Shown one piece after another: positions 36,542 through 48,912 of a stretch of DNA of 64,000 bases; the stretch's first letter is position 1; each line of letters starts with the position of its first letter. The DNA lies in contig BCLD01000006.1 in the NCBI GenBank assembly GCA_001600875.1, forward strand, positions 62,001 through 126,000. The letters are read 5' to 3'. The notes under the pieces are model-generated. The model was not told the DNA's origin, ran no database searches, and was given only the letters and a program-made list of their open reading frames with translations. A program made the translations under genes and the position numbers. This DNA is from Solicoccozyma terricola (lineage: Eukaryota > Basidiomycota > Tremellomycetes > Filobasidiales > Piskurozymaceae).

Positions 36542-37957
36542 CTACAAGGCCAAAACACCCTTGGTAGAAGGAACATCAGTCCCACCCGTCCTCTCAATCG
36601 CTTGCTTGATTGCCAACGCGAGCGCCTTGAAAGAAGCCTCGGCACTGGTTGTATTTGATCAAAAAACAAAACCCGAGCAAAAGAGAAAGTAGAAGGTTGT
36701 TATCACGTGAGCTTCCTCTCCACACAACCAGCGCACAACACCGGCCTTCGACTTACATATGGTGATTGTTCGTTCCTCGAATGTAATCGACATGCAAAGT
36801 AACTCCAGCGGCGAAAGCGAATGATTCGAGGATATGAGGGATCATCTCGGTTGATACTGTGTCATTGAGGATCGGTAATGTAACGTTTGAAGTTGTAGAT
36901 GTTGAAACAACAATTATGAAGAGCGAACATTTCCAGAGATTTCAAGACAAGGGGTTTTCAAGACCAAGGATTTTTACCTTCCATCAGCGTCGTTTCTCTC
37001 CACCTTTCTTCCCATATCAGATTCCATTCTTCACTCACGATCTCCAATCTTTTCACGAGTGAATGGCAGATGAGAACTGAAGTGAGGACGAGAAGAGATA
37101 TCGATGACGGCTCTGGACAGTGCCTAGAAAGTGAAAGAGGGGTATATTGAAGTAATGTCAGCGCATGATTGCAATATCAATCGCCAAAGCTCCTCCCATA
37201 TCTGGTCCTAGTCTCATTGATATCTCGTCAATCCAGTCCACGGGTTGATGATCGATCCGGGAACAATCGCAACCCCGTCTTCTTTTCTCTCTCGTTCTCC
37301 TCAGCATTCGTGGACTAAATCACAATCTTTTCTCCGCGCACGAATCAAGTGGCAGGACGGACACCTGTGAATATTCTGAAGCGAGTGATAAATCACTTGA
37401 GTCCGGTTCAACGACAAGTGGAAGAATGACGAGACTCGTACGAATGTCATTGGATAACAGCTGTGCTCGCCTCCAGACGCTGGAACCCATCCCGCTCCGA
37501 TTTTATTTCACCACCTTCCCCCAAACTCAACACCTCGGGAAAACTCACCTCGTCCAACGGTGCATACGCATGTCCATATCTTTTAATTCCTCTCCTCTCT
37601 CCCAACGCCTTCTTGAACGCCTCTCCTAAAGCCAACGCAGAATCCTCTGCAGAATGATGATCATCGATGTGGATATCACCTTTGACGACCATCTGTAATG
37701 ACATTCCACCGTGTTTTGCTAGTGCAGTGTACATCTGTAGAAGGTGGTATATGATATTAGTTGGTTGTTGGAATGGGGATGGGGATGGGGATGGGGAGAG
37801 GACGTATTGAGGGTTGACATACGTGATCGAGGAATCCGATACCGGTAGAGACATCGATGTGTTGTTCAGTGACACCTGGAATATTATCAAGCGTGAGAGT
37901 ACACTCGATGGTGGTCTCGGATGTAGTCCTAGAGACAGTTGCTGAGCGTATGGCCAT
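36542..37957 (-). CDS. HIS3: Imidazoleglycerol-phosphate dehydratase
   Basis: Sixth step of histidine synthesis. ATG at 37957, [20 protein letters not shown]. Exons then give [47 protein letters not shown] (metal-binding DHHSAED), [64 protein letters not shown] (second metal site) and [20 protein letters not shown], ending STKGVLAL with the stop at 36542. All metal-binding histidines and acidic residues I know of for the family are present, so the enzyme should be active. One intron (37124-37548, 425 nt) is far longer than the others in the gene. It is divergent from the next gene, sharing a 271-bp promoter. Confidence 0.95.
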
Positions 37958-38228
37958 ATTGAGTGATTGGTGGTTGATGGTTGATCGTTGTGAATAGGGG
38001 TAATACCTTTTGACTTGGACGTGCGTTCTTTTTGTAATGAGCCACGTGAGGGATATAAAGGAATGATGACGAATCGTGGGTTCCACTCCATCTACCTCCT
38101 CGTCCAGGGTGGGGATCACATCGAACAGCATGTCGACTACACACCCACTCCGAGGCTGTCGATAACGGGTGGTATCCCATCACCATGCCTTTCTCCACAA
38201 GGAACGCGCTCTATCTTCGTATAAGCTC
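37958..38228. promoter_or_regulatory. Short bidirectional promoter, HIS3 / acidic nuclear-type protein
   Basis: Only 271 bp separate the two divergent start codons, so both core promoters must lie here. No TGACTC Gcn4-type element was found in it by eye. Confidence 0.6.
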
Positions 38229-40180
38229 ATGGACAGTCCGTAAGTCGTCGTAAAGGTGATTCGTTACGCTGACACACTCAACGCTGATTGTGGCCGCAAA
38301 ACTACATGATAGTGCCTTTATATCTCTATCTCGATGAGAGACATGTGAGCCCTGTCAATGGATGAGCAAAATATTGGAGTTGAGTTGATGTTGATTGCGA
38401 TCAACAGGTACATTGGATGACGGATCAGATATTACAAGCCGTTCTAGCAGATCTACGACCCAAGTGCGTCTTGTCATGTTTCCAACTCAACGGAACGCAT
38501 AGCAAACACTAGATAACCTGGAAGGGACATGTTGCTGATCGCTCATCATCGTTGTATCCCAGACTGGCGAAGAAATTCCATGACGAACAACCAACGAAGA
38601 AATCAACAGTTGAAGTTCACAGAGGAGGTTTGTTTTCCCAAATATTTCCACCTTTGGCCACCTTTTTGTTCGATCATTTTCAAAATCGATACTGATCATA
38701 CCACACCCCCCTGGACAGGTAACTACCAATTCGCTTTCTTCTTCCGCAAGACCGATTCGCGACATGTCGTCCTTCTCAAGGTGAGTCGGTCATCTCCTCC
38801 TCCCCCCCCCTCCCCCTTCCTCCTCTCGTCTGTGTTCCTTCAACTCATCATGGATAACTTTGCACAGAAACGAGAATTCCATCTCCAGCCCATCGAGTCT
38901 GAGGTCAAACGCTCGGAAACGGAACCAGCCACTCCAGAACCAATGTCTAAGAAAAGAAAGAGAACTAGCGTTTCCAAGACGCCAACGCGTGAAAATGGGA
39001 CCACTTCCGTTGAGTCTACGCCTTCGTCTAGGAAGACGAGCCGTCTCGCCACAGAGGAGCATGCTTCAGATATGGGTGGAGCTGGAGATATAGTTCCTTC
39101 CACGACACTGAGGAGATCAACACGAACTGCTTCTCGAGCACATTACGCCGAGGAGAACGACAATGTAGATGATGAGTTTGAAGGAGATGATGATGCGTTG
39201 ATGGAGGTAGCAGCAGAGTATGATCAGACAGTCGTTAAAGATGAGCAAATTGATGAAGACGAGGGTGAATTTGTGATGGAGGGGTTGGAGAGTATGGAAC
39301 AGGATGAAGTGGAGGATGAAGAGGATCTAGATGAGAAAAAAGATTTTAAACCTGTCATGAAGTTGAGTTATACAGGTCAGTCCCACCCTCCTTTCCTTCC
39401 AATTAAACCTGTATACTGATCGAACCTCGAATATCAAAAGGCTTTTCCATCTCCTCACGTCATCTTGTCCTCATAGTCGAACCCTGGCCACCCCTCGTCA
39501 CCCCGGACAGAATACCGATCCGACCACGATCCACCTTCTCCCGCTCGATGTCTCGCGACATTGGACTCGCAGCGTATGATCGATCAAGTACAACCGCATC
39601 AGTCGTAGCGGATTCACGTAGTCAAACGCCATTAGTACCGAATTCCAGACGGGGTGGTACAGGGAGCGTCGCTTGGTCTGCAACGCCAGGTGTAGGAGTT
39701 GGTGATATGATGAGAGGAGCTACACCGATCGTTGCCAATTCAAGATCTGGTGGGAGAGTAGCGGCAATTGATTCTTCCACTCCTGCTCCAGGGGCGATGG
39801 GACCACCGAGCGCGGTACGAAGAGCTACACCGTTATTCAGGGACGCTACGCCGTTCTCTGAGGCAGGAGATATGGTGCAGTTAGATCACGACGAGGACGA
39901 CGAAGACACACGATGGAGGAGACGAGCGAGGTCTTCCTCGTGGGCACCTTGGCGAGGAGAGTCTGCCGAACCGGAGCGACAAGTCAAGCGGGAAGAAGAC
40001 GAGGAGGACGCTGTGACTATGGCCGAGGCAAGAGGAATGTTAGCCATGAGTCAGAGTCTACAGACGAATACAGGACAGAGAGCGGGAAGCGTGTTTACAG
40101 GTGGTGGCGGGGACATGGATGAGGCTGAAGATGAGGGAGGAGAAGGTGCGGATGTTGATGATGTTGGTGGAGGGGACTGA
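38229..40180 (+). CDS. Conserved-looking acidic protein, probably nuclear
   Basis: The first exon is only ATGGACAGTCC (MDSP), followed by GTAAGT. Small exons then give VPLYLYLDERH, VHWMTDQILQAVLADLRPK, LAKKFHDEQPTKKSTVEVHR, NYQFAFFFRKTDSRHVVLLK and KREFHLQPIESEVKRSE. This N-terminal 110 residues look like a folded domain with well-defined exon joins, but I cannot name the family. The rest is low complexity: a basic KKRKR nuclear-localisation-like motif, acidic runs (VEDEEDLDEKKDF), Thr-Pro repeats (RRATPLFRDATPFSEAGD) and a Gly/Asp-rich end. Composition suggests a chromatin or transcription factor subunit; this is inference. It converges on the Sec14-like gene with 111 bp between stops. Confidence 0.75.
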
Positions 40181-40291
40181 CGCTTGAAGGAGCAGGACGA
40201 TGATGAATGATGGTGGTTGTACAAATTCCTATCGATACACTGCGAGGTTCCTCTCTCGACTATGCCATCTCTCGTTATATGTGCACACCCA

Positions 40292-41688
40292 CTAATCAAC
40301 TTCATCACCAGTTTCCCTCAACAACAGATCATTTGCCCCAATATGACTACCCAACTTTCTCCATCTGTCCATACTCTTCGCTTTCCATGCTGCGTGTTGC
40401 CTCTTCAATTCTTCATAAAACCCAGGATGATCCGGCTCGAACTGTACGTTCGGCACCCGCGCATGATCAGCATACACGATCTCCGAGTCGCCGCTCTCAT
40501 CGCTCTCAATCCAACATACCACAGCATCCCCACCCCACTCCTTCAACAATTGTGACTTTTCGACGATCCCATCTTCCAACGGATCTGCGTCGACCTTGAA
40601 TTTTGCGCGTGTTCGAGGATCCAGGAATGGGTAGGTACAAGGAAGGAAGGAGGCCATGATGGGTGACATGTTACGAAAGTAGGCGGAGTGCAGCCGGTTG
40701 GGATAGTGATTCTGTAGGACTGCACGGAAGGAAAGAGGAGGGTCAGACGGGGTGTTAAAGGCGGGAGCTTGGATGACGGTAGAGCCTACTACTGATCGCC
40801 TGCAATAGAGTATATATATCTCATCAGCATACGACCGTTGCCGTTTCGCCAAGAGCTACTCACATGCCTAGTGGTCAACAACGAAGGACTATCACCGCCA
40901 GGACACCGTTCGTAAGCTTGGTCCATCCTGCTACCCCCATAAATGCTCACCTCCTCGATCTAGTAGTGGTGAAATCCACCAACATGACCGTCTCCCCCGT
41001 TTCGCCTTTGTACCGCGGACCCGCCATCTCCATAAACCACACTGCATGCTTGATCTGCTCGTCTCCTCCAAACGACGCTTGATCGACTGGAGCAACATAG
41101 TGGATGGGATGACCCGATAAAGTATGAGAGTGGTAAAAGTGTTTGCAACGGGAGGCTTCGAGTTCGACGGCGGGATCCGATGAGAGGGTGTCGACGGAGA
41201 AGGATCGGCGCCATACTAAAGTAGCCGTTAACCGAGTGATAGCTTGAAGGACGTCTCCTCTTGTTGCTTCCAGAAACCTGTAACTTGATCCCATCAGCAC
41301 CTTCGTCATTCGAACTTCGTGCTTCAACTCACTTGATTATGCATCCCTTGCTCAACCAGAACCTCTCATTTTCACTCAATCCCTCCTTTTTCCCCGCTCC
41401 TCCCCCATACCCACCTATCCAACCTCCCAAGTACCCTCTATCCGTTGACGCTTCTGACTCGTTCACGGGAATAAGGAGGTCCGCATCCTCGAAGTGTGCT
41501 ACCACTTGAGCGATCTTTGCATCGGTCGCAACAACTGATCGTGCTTCAAAACCGGATGGCGGGGGTGAGACCGATAGGGAGGTTCGGGTGGATACGGGAG
41601 TGGACTGAGAGATGGGGGTGGATCGAGCAGGTGTAGAGGAGACGGATGCAGACGAGAGGGATTTCCGCATATGTGACCCAAATACCAT
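40292..41688 (-). CDS. Sec14-like CRAL-TRIO lipid-transfer protein
   Basis: CRAL-TRIO-N: ENERFWLSKGCIIKFLEATR, then LQAITRLTATLVWRRSFSVD. The lipid-binding domain has SGHPIHYVAPVDQASFGGDE, KHAVWFMEMAGPRYKGETGE, TVMLVDFTTT, a junction to VLQNHYPNRLHSAYFRNMSP, then YPFLDPRTRAKFKVDADPLE and SQLLKEWGGD. These follow the order seen in phosphatidylinositol-transfer proteins of the Pdr16/Csr1 type. The C-terminal helix region is DHPGFYEELKRQHAAWKAKS. The start is taken as MVFGSHMRKSLSS at 41688. The frame stays open to an ATG at 41811, but the extra 41 residues look like translated UTR. About 80 Ser/Thr-rich residues precede the domain. Confidence 0.88.
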
Positions 41689-42143
41689 GTTGAAGGACTG
41701 CGATATAGGTATATGGCGAGGGGAGTACAGGCGAGGATTTGGTGGTCTGGATATGTGATGTGTGCTCTGTATTTGTCGCGTGTTGATGTGGTTTGACGAC
41801 TGTTGGTTCATGCTCGATCAGCGTGCGGCTCCGATCCCTTGGTTTTGAACGTCGCAAATCGACACCTACCGCTGACAACTCCCTACACACCGCCGACTTG
41901 GATGCACTGGATCTGGCTGCCGTCCACTGTACAGACCTCCCGGAGAGCCTGCTCACTGATGTGTGCGAGGTATCCACAACATCGTCGCTGTCTACGTCAA
42001 CCTGTCTCAAAAGTATGACTTGGGGTGGCGTCGATGGTCCCCAGACACGTGGGATGGGCAGAACTGCTATTTATGTCTCTGAGCACGGACAGTCGCGCAC
42101 GGGTCCTCGGTTGTAAACAAGGTTTGTCACCAGCACAGCCATA
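41689..42143. promoter_or_regulatory. Intergenic: promoter of the Sec14-like gene
   Basis: Lies between two head-to-tail minus-strand genes. Overlapping open frames exist on both strands (for example 41793-42116 plus), but none has a family match or splice context. Upstream open frames of the Sec14-like transcript are possible. Confidence 0.4.
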
Positions 42144-43834
42144 TTACAGTGGAGACAGCCTCAGCGCTCGTCCATACGTCTGCGAGCCACTTGGGCCAGC
42201 GAGCAGTGCCCTCACTGCGAACACAAGGACTTCCGCGCTCCAGATACCACCCAGAAACACACGGAAGAGGACATTTGCAAGCGTGCAGATGAGGAGGTGG
42301 AGGTGGCCCATGAGCATCTTCGTCATCTCTTGACGACTTGCTGGAGATGGGTAAAACCCAAGTAGGATCAGGTCGAGTAGCTTGCAGATGGTCCGTGCGA
42401 TCACTCGGAAAATGATAAGGACAACCGCTATTCCAGCGACTATCGCATCCCCCACATTCGAACCCATCTCAACTCCCACCATTGAATTCCCACTCTCGAT
42501 TGGCGTGTTCAGAGGTCTGATTGGCCTTGATGACTTCCTGTCTATTCCCACGAGGGACCTCGTCGCCATCCTCGGTCTTTCTTTGGCTTTCCCTTTAAGC
42601 CTTCTCGCCTCCACTTCTCGAAGGCCACCTCGATGTGAGGGAGAACCTCTGACTTCCCCGGCTCCTGATGGGAGGGACTCTACCTCATTCAAGACCTCTT
42701 CTCCATCGGCAATCTCCTCCTTCTTTTGAGGCCCCTCAGTGGCATAATGCAGTCCTTCATCATGCTCTCTAGGTAGACCAAGACCATCTTCCGATTCCTG
42801 GTATGCCCACCATTCATCATCTCCTAGTTCGCTTCCCAGCGTTCTCCCTCGAATAGTCGATGTTGGAGTAGAAATTGAATTCGAAAACGATACGGATTTC
42901 GGCATTGCCGATCTTTTCAATCTTGAGGAAGTGCCGGCGGAAGATGAAGCATGAAACGGTGACATGCTGGATTTTTCGATATCAAAATACGATAGGACAG
43001 GTGGTGTGGAGGGGGGGTTCGTGGAGGGAGTAGGTCCGATTGTAGAAGGGGAATAACGGAGGATGGAAGGTGAAGGTTGGCTCAACAGATGTGAAGATCT
43101 TGATGATTCTCCAATCTGATGGTCTGGACTAGGAGTTGCTGCATCGATGAACGAACTTTCGTCCCACTGAATGACCGGCCCTTCCTTCCGTTTCCCCTTC
43201 CTCCTATTTCCACATTCCTCCTTCAGTTCCCTCCAAGCTTCCTCAGTCCTCTCTAGGTCTCTCTTCAGAGCCTCCCCTTCCCTCGTCAGTTTCTTGATTC
43301 TACCCGTCCACACTCTCTCCGCCTGTTCCGACGCTTCTTGTGTTGTGAGTAATAGATGTTCGAGTTCTTCCGTCCTGGATTGAAGGGCAAGGTAAGATGA
43401 ACCATATGGATGATGATGAGCCCTACGCGTGGAAGGGTGGAGATGGATCGATCGAGTGGGGGAACGCGAGCGGGAACGCGAACGAGCAAGGAGAAGATAG
43501 GGCGATGAAGGGGAGGCTGGTGGAAGAGCAGCATATTGGTGTGTCCCAGAAGGTGTGGGACTGTCCAGCGGATTGGAGGTAAGGAAGGGATCGGACGTAG
43601 AGTGTGTGGAGCTGGGTACTGGCGGAAATGCAATTGGAGGTCAATAAGGGATGGAGGATTGCGAGCGGGATCAGCCAACTAACCAGACAACCACCACGCT
43701 GGGCTATTCCCATTCCTCTCAGTTACTTCTCCACCTATGTTGGTGTCCTGATCATGAGTCACAACATGTTGTTCTGTTCGGACGACGCCACGATTAGGTG
43801 GCATCGGCCGTTGGATCCCTGATACTGGATACAT
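42144..43834 (-). CDS. Coiled-coil protein with C-terminal membrane segments
   Basis: Proposed start MYPVSGIQRPMPPNR at 43834; the frame extends upstream without ATG, so an earlier exon is possible. After an intron near 43635-43680, one long exon carries a Ser/Arg-rich stretch and a coiled coil (SRTEELEHLLLTTQEASEQA, then KKLTREGEALKRDLERTEEA). A long Ser/Pro-rich low-complexity region follows. Hydrophobic segments near the end are VGDAIVAGIAVVLIIFRVIA, KLLDLILLGFY and HLHLLICTLANVLFRVFLGG. The order coiled coil, disordered linker, tail membrane anchor suggests a membrane-anchored tether or scaffold. No family recognised. Confidence 0.65.
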
Positions 43835-44246
43835 CTCTGGGCTTGAGTAGGAGTTGTGTTGATGTAACCGATCGTTCACAGGCGCTATGTCTATAGCTCT
43901 CAGCTGCTGTAGCTGATGCCAGTGGGTGCCCTCTTTCTTATGCACTTCCGACACCACCAGAGAAAGTCTTGAGGTAGATGGGATGCAAAATGTTAGATTA
44001 GATGTGCAGCCCGGGATCTATCGATCTCGGTCTATCTTTGGCGCACATAGAAGGGGTGGCGTTTTATCGGTACCGTTTACTGTTCGCGCGTGTAGGTACC
44101 AAGCAAGTGCAAGCGGGATTAGGAAGTATCACTAGAGGTGACCACCGAAGAGTAGGGATCTACAGACGAGACTAGTACATCATAGAATAAACGTATGTGA
44201 TGTATATGTACGCGATGAAAATCCCACAGCTGCATCCCCTCATGAC
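43835..44246. other. Intergenic, 3' flank of the cyclin gene
   Basis: About 410 bp. It may include a missed 5' exon of the minus-strand gene ending at 43834 (an open frame continues to 43957). Nothing else seen. Confidence 0.4.
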
Positions 44247-47080
44247 TCAGGCCGCGACCTCCGTCGCCCTCGCTCTCCACTGCGATCGCCACGGTTCGTC
44301 GTTGACCTGCATGGGTTGGTATGATCCTCGCGAAGGGAAGCGTGTTGCTTGTCGGCTTGAGTCGACGTTGAAAGAAGCGTAGGTGTTTTCAGAGGGGTAC
44401 CGTTCGCGCTGGGGTTGAAGGAAAGGGGTATCGCTGTGAGGCCAGGCCTGCAGTCGACGTGTCCAGTCCTCTGCTGTGCATCCCGATGCCACCGATCCAC
44501 TCCGTAACTCTGCAGGCAGGCTTGGCCGCGCCCCAACAGTCGCAAATCGCTGACCATTCGCATCGTACGGTGTACCCCATTCGTCCATCACATTGGGGCC
44601 CATGGCGTTTGCGTGGCGGTAGTCAAAGCGTCCAAGCGACGCTCTCGGCGGCTTCCCTTGCTGCAGCCGTGACTGCTCTGAACGTTGATCCATCTCGTAC
44701 GACTTCAGCATCAGTATCAACTTCTGATCATGTCTCAATCTTGCTTCCTCCCTTCCTGCCGCTTCAGCAGCGAGCATTCTCTCGACCACCATCCTCTGTC
44801 GCTCAGCCTCTGCATCCCTCTCCTCGATACGTAACCTCGGATTCTCGACATCCACGGCGAATCGGCATTGAGAAGCCTCGAGTGCCGGATAGAGGGTGGT
44901 GTGGATGATGGAGCGAACAACCCGACCATCGGTAACAAACGGATCACAGGCGAGTCGCTCTATCTCCTCCACCCAGAGCTGCCACTCGACATGGGTGATC
45001 GAGAGGTCGAAGTTGATGTCGCGGGGACTAAGAGCGACAATTTCAAGGCGATTGAGCTCGACGAGAGGAAGACCAGTGACGTCGGACCTAGTATGAGGGA
45101 AAAACAGTCAGTGCAGTCACAAAAGTAAAGCGGGCACTTGCACTCACCATGACTTGTTTGTGAACGTGTTATCATCCAACCACTTGTTACTGCAAGCCAG
45201 CCCTAGGACTACCACCCTCCTTGCGACTGCCTCACCTCCTTTTTCAGTAGAGTACGCCTCGCACAGCAATCTTCGCAACTGCTCTCCACCTTCGCCACCA
45301 CCAGAGTGAATGGCAAAACGTCGGATGTACCAAAGTGACAGAATGACTGCAGCAGGCGAGAGTAAGGTCTGACTGAGCGTGCGGTATACGAAGTTGATGA
45401 AAGAGGAAGTGACCTTGTGACGAAGTCGATAAGGGTTGTCGATCAGGTAAGGTCGAGGGGAAGCAGGAGGTGAGATATGGATCGGTGAAACATGGCCGGA
45501 CGCAGAATAATGGCCGCGAGCAGGGAGAAGTGGATATGGAGACATGTCGCCGTCCAAGCTGTAGAAGGAGAGATCATCGATAAGGCCCATTTTGCCCATA
45601 CCCTCATTGTAGTTGCCACCGACGCGACCACCAGATTGACGATAGGTATTTGGGGGTGTCGCGAGGCTATGGTTACTGTACTGCTTTTTGACCTTGCGGA
45701 GGGTGACGTCGGTAGGTCTTCCAGGCTCGTACGGGCTGACAAGCATATTCCAAACGGTTTCCGCCAACCAGTGCGACATGTGAACACCGGATTGCGCAAG
45801 AACATCCTCCGGAGTCGGCTGAATGGGAGGCTTGATAGGCGATTGCGAAGCCTTGGGCTCGACGTATGGCGATTGCTGACAACTAGACTGTCGGTGAGTC
45901 GGCGCCATTTCGAAATACGGGTCCGCGACCATCCCTTGCCGAGGTTCAATCCCCCAGTACCGAGCATCCGCTCGAATTCGAGCGTCCTGGGCTGACTCGG
46001 CGGTGACTACGAGATCAGGATACGGCGCATAGGCAGCAGCCTGTTGGATGCGCGTAGCACAAGTCGACCGAAAATAAGGATGGCGAAAAAGTAGAAGCGA
46101 GTCGGTGGTCCACCGAGATCGAAGGGAGGGCATCGGTCGTGTAGCCGCGCACGAAGTAGACGCATAGGAAGGAAAGGGAGTAGGTAAGGTGATAAACAGA
46201 GGGAAGCGAAAAGGGACGAGATAGTTTTATTAAATATGTGAGGTGGTATGACGATCGGCGGGGGGGGGGGGGGGGGGTTTGATGATTTGCGAGCCAAAAG
46301 GAGAAGCAACGGTGGCGGTGCGAACAAGGGAACGTTGATACGCGGTGAATTTGATCCGACGAAAGTGGAATAGCGGCGTTTTTTGAACAGTAAAATAGGG
46401 ACACGGAGCGTTGGTGTCAAAGGGAGACAGCGAAAAGACGGAAAGGACGTCGAGGACAAAGGCATGGCGAGAAGCGAGATCGGTGACAAGGACGCCATGA
46501 AGAGAGAGAAAGTGGGTTGAAGGAGTGATACGTAAGAGACAAAGGAGAGAGGAGATCACGTCAGCTCTTGACGATAACGAATGCGATCTATAAGCAGCAG
46601 AGGGGCGATCGAAACAGGACTCACACTGACGTCACCGTCGTATCCAGCAGACATCCTTAGGGCATCGCCGCAAGCATCACCCTCGGGCACGTCGTACCTT
46701 TTATCAGGAGCGTACATGTCTCTGCTACGAACGCTGTCCATGTCCCATTCCGGACCTGGCAAGGAGTCGTACGGCTGCGAGGGTCTCATTTCCTCATACT
46801 GAGACTCGTTTGACAACCGACGAGATTCTTGCGATGTGCGTCGTTGCTCCTTGTTAACGTAATGATAAGCTCGACCTGGAGATGACCACGCAGCTCCAAC
46901 AGAAGGCGTACGCGCTGAAATCTTGCCGATGGCGGGAGTGTTACCTGGCACGACCATGTGGTTTTGCTCCGTGAACCTGGTTGGACGATGGGAGTCGACG
47001 TAGCCGTACATTTGGTATTCGGCAAGTTCACGACCTGCGTTGTAGCCTTCTCGACCGAGCATATCGGTGTGAATTGCCAT
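44247..47080 (-). CDS. Cyclin of the Pcl/Pho80 (PHO85-cyclin) type
   Basis: ATG at 47080 (MAIHTDMLGREGYNAGREL). The N-terminal exon is Ser/Arg/Tyr rich and ends GYDGDVS. After a 584-nt intron (46041-46624) follow AAAYAPYPDLVVTAESAQDA and, later, VHMSHWLAETVWNMLVSPYE. The cyclin box reads TSSFINFVYRTLSQTLLSPA, AVILSLWYIRRF, ARRVVVLGLACSNKWLDDNT and FTNKSWSDVTGLPLVELNRL, then ITHVEWQLWVEEIERLACDP. The FLDD-N-T/KSW signature is characteristic of PHO85-type cyclins that bind Pho85-family CDKs. The C-terminal 200 residues hold a charged helix (ENPRLRIEERDAEAERQRMV) and a disordered tail. The partner CDK and role (morphogenesis, phosphate or polarity) cannot be decided. At least 45 residues are inserted within the cyclin box region compared with short yeast Pcls. 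Confidence 0.82.
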
Positions 47081-48838
47081 AACTGGTAGAGGATCCGCTA
47101 GAGTTCAAGGTTACCCCGTTGAAGCCTGTCAAGAAGTCGGATTCAATGGAGTTTGAACTTGGAAGAAATGCTTGCTTGCTGACGGGAGCTGTCTCGGTGA
47201 GGAGAAAAACTAGCAAACGTGCGTTTCCCTCGAGGGAGAGTGTGAATCTAGCGGGGACGTAGATCCGCTGGTATTCGTGACGGTATTCGTGACAAGCGTC
47301 AAAGACGGTCTTGTCCTTTTGTGTTGTTGATGAACCGAGAGGCGTTCGAGAGAGAGAGAGAGAATATGAAAACTGAGGAAAGTGGAATAACCGGTGTTTC
47401 CAGGCGTGTAAAGTTGAAATCTGAATGAAAAACAAAAACCGGTCGTCTATCTGAAAATTTTACGAGTGTGTTGATGCCTTGTAAAGGCCGACAGGGATAT
47501 CTAGAGGTACCTGGTATTGTCGTATTGGCAGAAATTCCGCGTCCGAGGGTCTTTGTAAAAGAAAGATAAAGAAAAGGTGAAAAAATATCGGAATCCAGGA
47601 GTAAGAGATGTCTATTGAGAAGCGAGACTAAGATGACGAAGCCAGACTAGTTAAAGTCTCTTCTATTCGATCTTAATTCTCGATTTCAAACGGATGTGCA
47701 AGCGCTGCTTGGTGGCGAGACAGGCGATGTTGAACAGTTTGAGGTGTTGTGTCGAAAGACGTTTGTTTCGATTTGAAAAGAAGAAGCGACCAGTTAAGGT
47801 GTCCTCTTTTGAGTCGTGTGCGGGGTTTTCTCGATTGCGTTGGCGAAAGGGAAAGGTGATGGATGGGTAGATGTCGCTCGGCGAGATGAGAAGAGGGAGA
47901 AGGATTTCAAGGGAGAAATTCAGGTTCCAGGAGATGGGGGTGGGAAAGATGGACTGTTCCCTTTGTCCTTGACTGAGTATGAAGAAGGGGGAGTTTCACG
48001 TATCGACTCCTTGTATGAGAGCGATGCCAAGTCTAGCCGACTTTGTCTTCCGCAGCCGTTCCCAATACCAAATATTCGTTCGGTGAAAAGTGGCGATAGA
48101 TTCCTTCCTTGCCCGAGATATTGACGGGGTTTCCCAAAGTCAGTCCTTTCCTTTCTTCCTTCAGATCCCTTTCCCAACTTCTTCCTGTTCCGGAATTCCA
48201 AAACGTGTCGTACGGAGGATATCCTCACTCTGTCCTTATTACCACTCGAACGCTCTTCGATATTCCCTGCCAACTGCTATTCCCACAACTTTTGTCCGAC
48301 GAGATCCGAAAGGTGTCCAACTGCGCGCTTCTTACAAAGCGAGTTGTAGCGTCCGGTGCCGAATGAGCGATGGTAGCGAGATGGAGGAGGAGATCAGAGG
48401 AGGGAGGGAATGTAGGACGAGAGATTGAACGAATCCCAGGACTACGTCGAAGCGGGGAGGGGGGGCTTGAGGATGGTGGGGAGAGAGGGGGAGGACCGAT
48501 GCGTCGTACACACGTTCAATTTGTTTTGGGCGCGCTAATAAAATTGCAGGCCGGGGCAGAAACAGCTACAAAATAAAAAAATAAAAAAGCGCATTTACGG
48601 TTGGGGGCTCGAGTCATCGGCCAACGAACGATGGCGGTGGCGACGGCCAACAGCGTTCTCGTCCGGTCATCCTCTACCCTATTGAATATGTTTGTACAAC
48701 GCCGGACAGTCGCGACACCATTGAGGGGCAAAAGCCAGCAGGTAGCAAGACCGATGCTGCCTGCAGACCACGTTAATCGGAAGCAATATCGTCCGCATCC
48801 ACAAAGTCATCGTCTGCGTGAATTCATTCCAGCCCGAC
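47081..48838. promoter_or_regulatory. Long non-coding stretch upstream of the cyclin gene
   Basis: 1.76 kb, the longest apparently gene-free interval in the window. Open frames (such as 47816-48124 plus, 102 codons) lack coding character or splice context. GA-rich stretches occur at 47350-47362 and 48360-48500. It probably contains the cyclin promoter and a long 5' leader, and the 3' UTR of the ankyrin gene. Confidence 0.5.
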
Positions 48839-48912
48839 AGACAGATAGACAAGCAGATAGACAGACAGACAGAGAGACAGACAGGCAGGCAGGCAGGCAG
48901 ACAGACAGACAG
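48839..48912. repeat. Tetranucleotide microsatellite (CAGA/CAGG)n
   Basis: About 18 mostly tandem tetranucleotides, CAGA with GATA-like and CAGG variants, ending directly at the stop codon of the ankyrin gene (TGA on the minus strand, 48913-48915). It is therefore the first part of that 3' UTR. Confidence 0.95.

Noticed and set aside
41689..41811. Upstream ATG at 41811 as start of the Sec14-like protein
   Set aside because: The frame is open, but the extra residues look like translated UTR, and the ATG at 41688 has a better fungal context. Not excluded.
47816..48124. Plus-strand ORF of 102 codons in the cyclin upstream region
   Set aside because: Skewed Gly/Lys/Asp composition, no splice context, no recognisable domain.
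48839..48912. Regular short repeats that could be mistaken for a CRISPR-like array
   Set aside because: Units are 4 bp with no spacers; this is a microsatellite in a eukaryotic 3' UTR.
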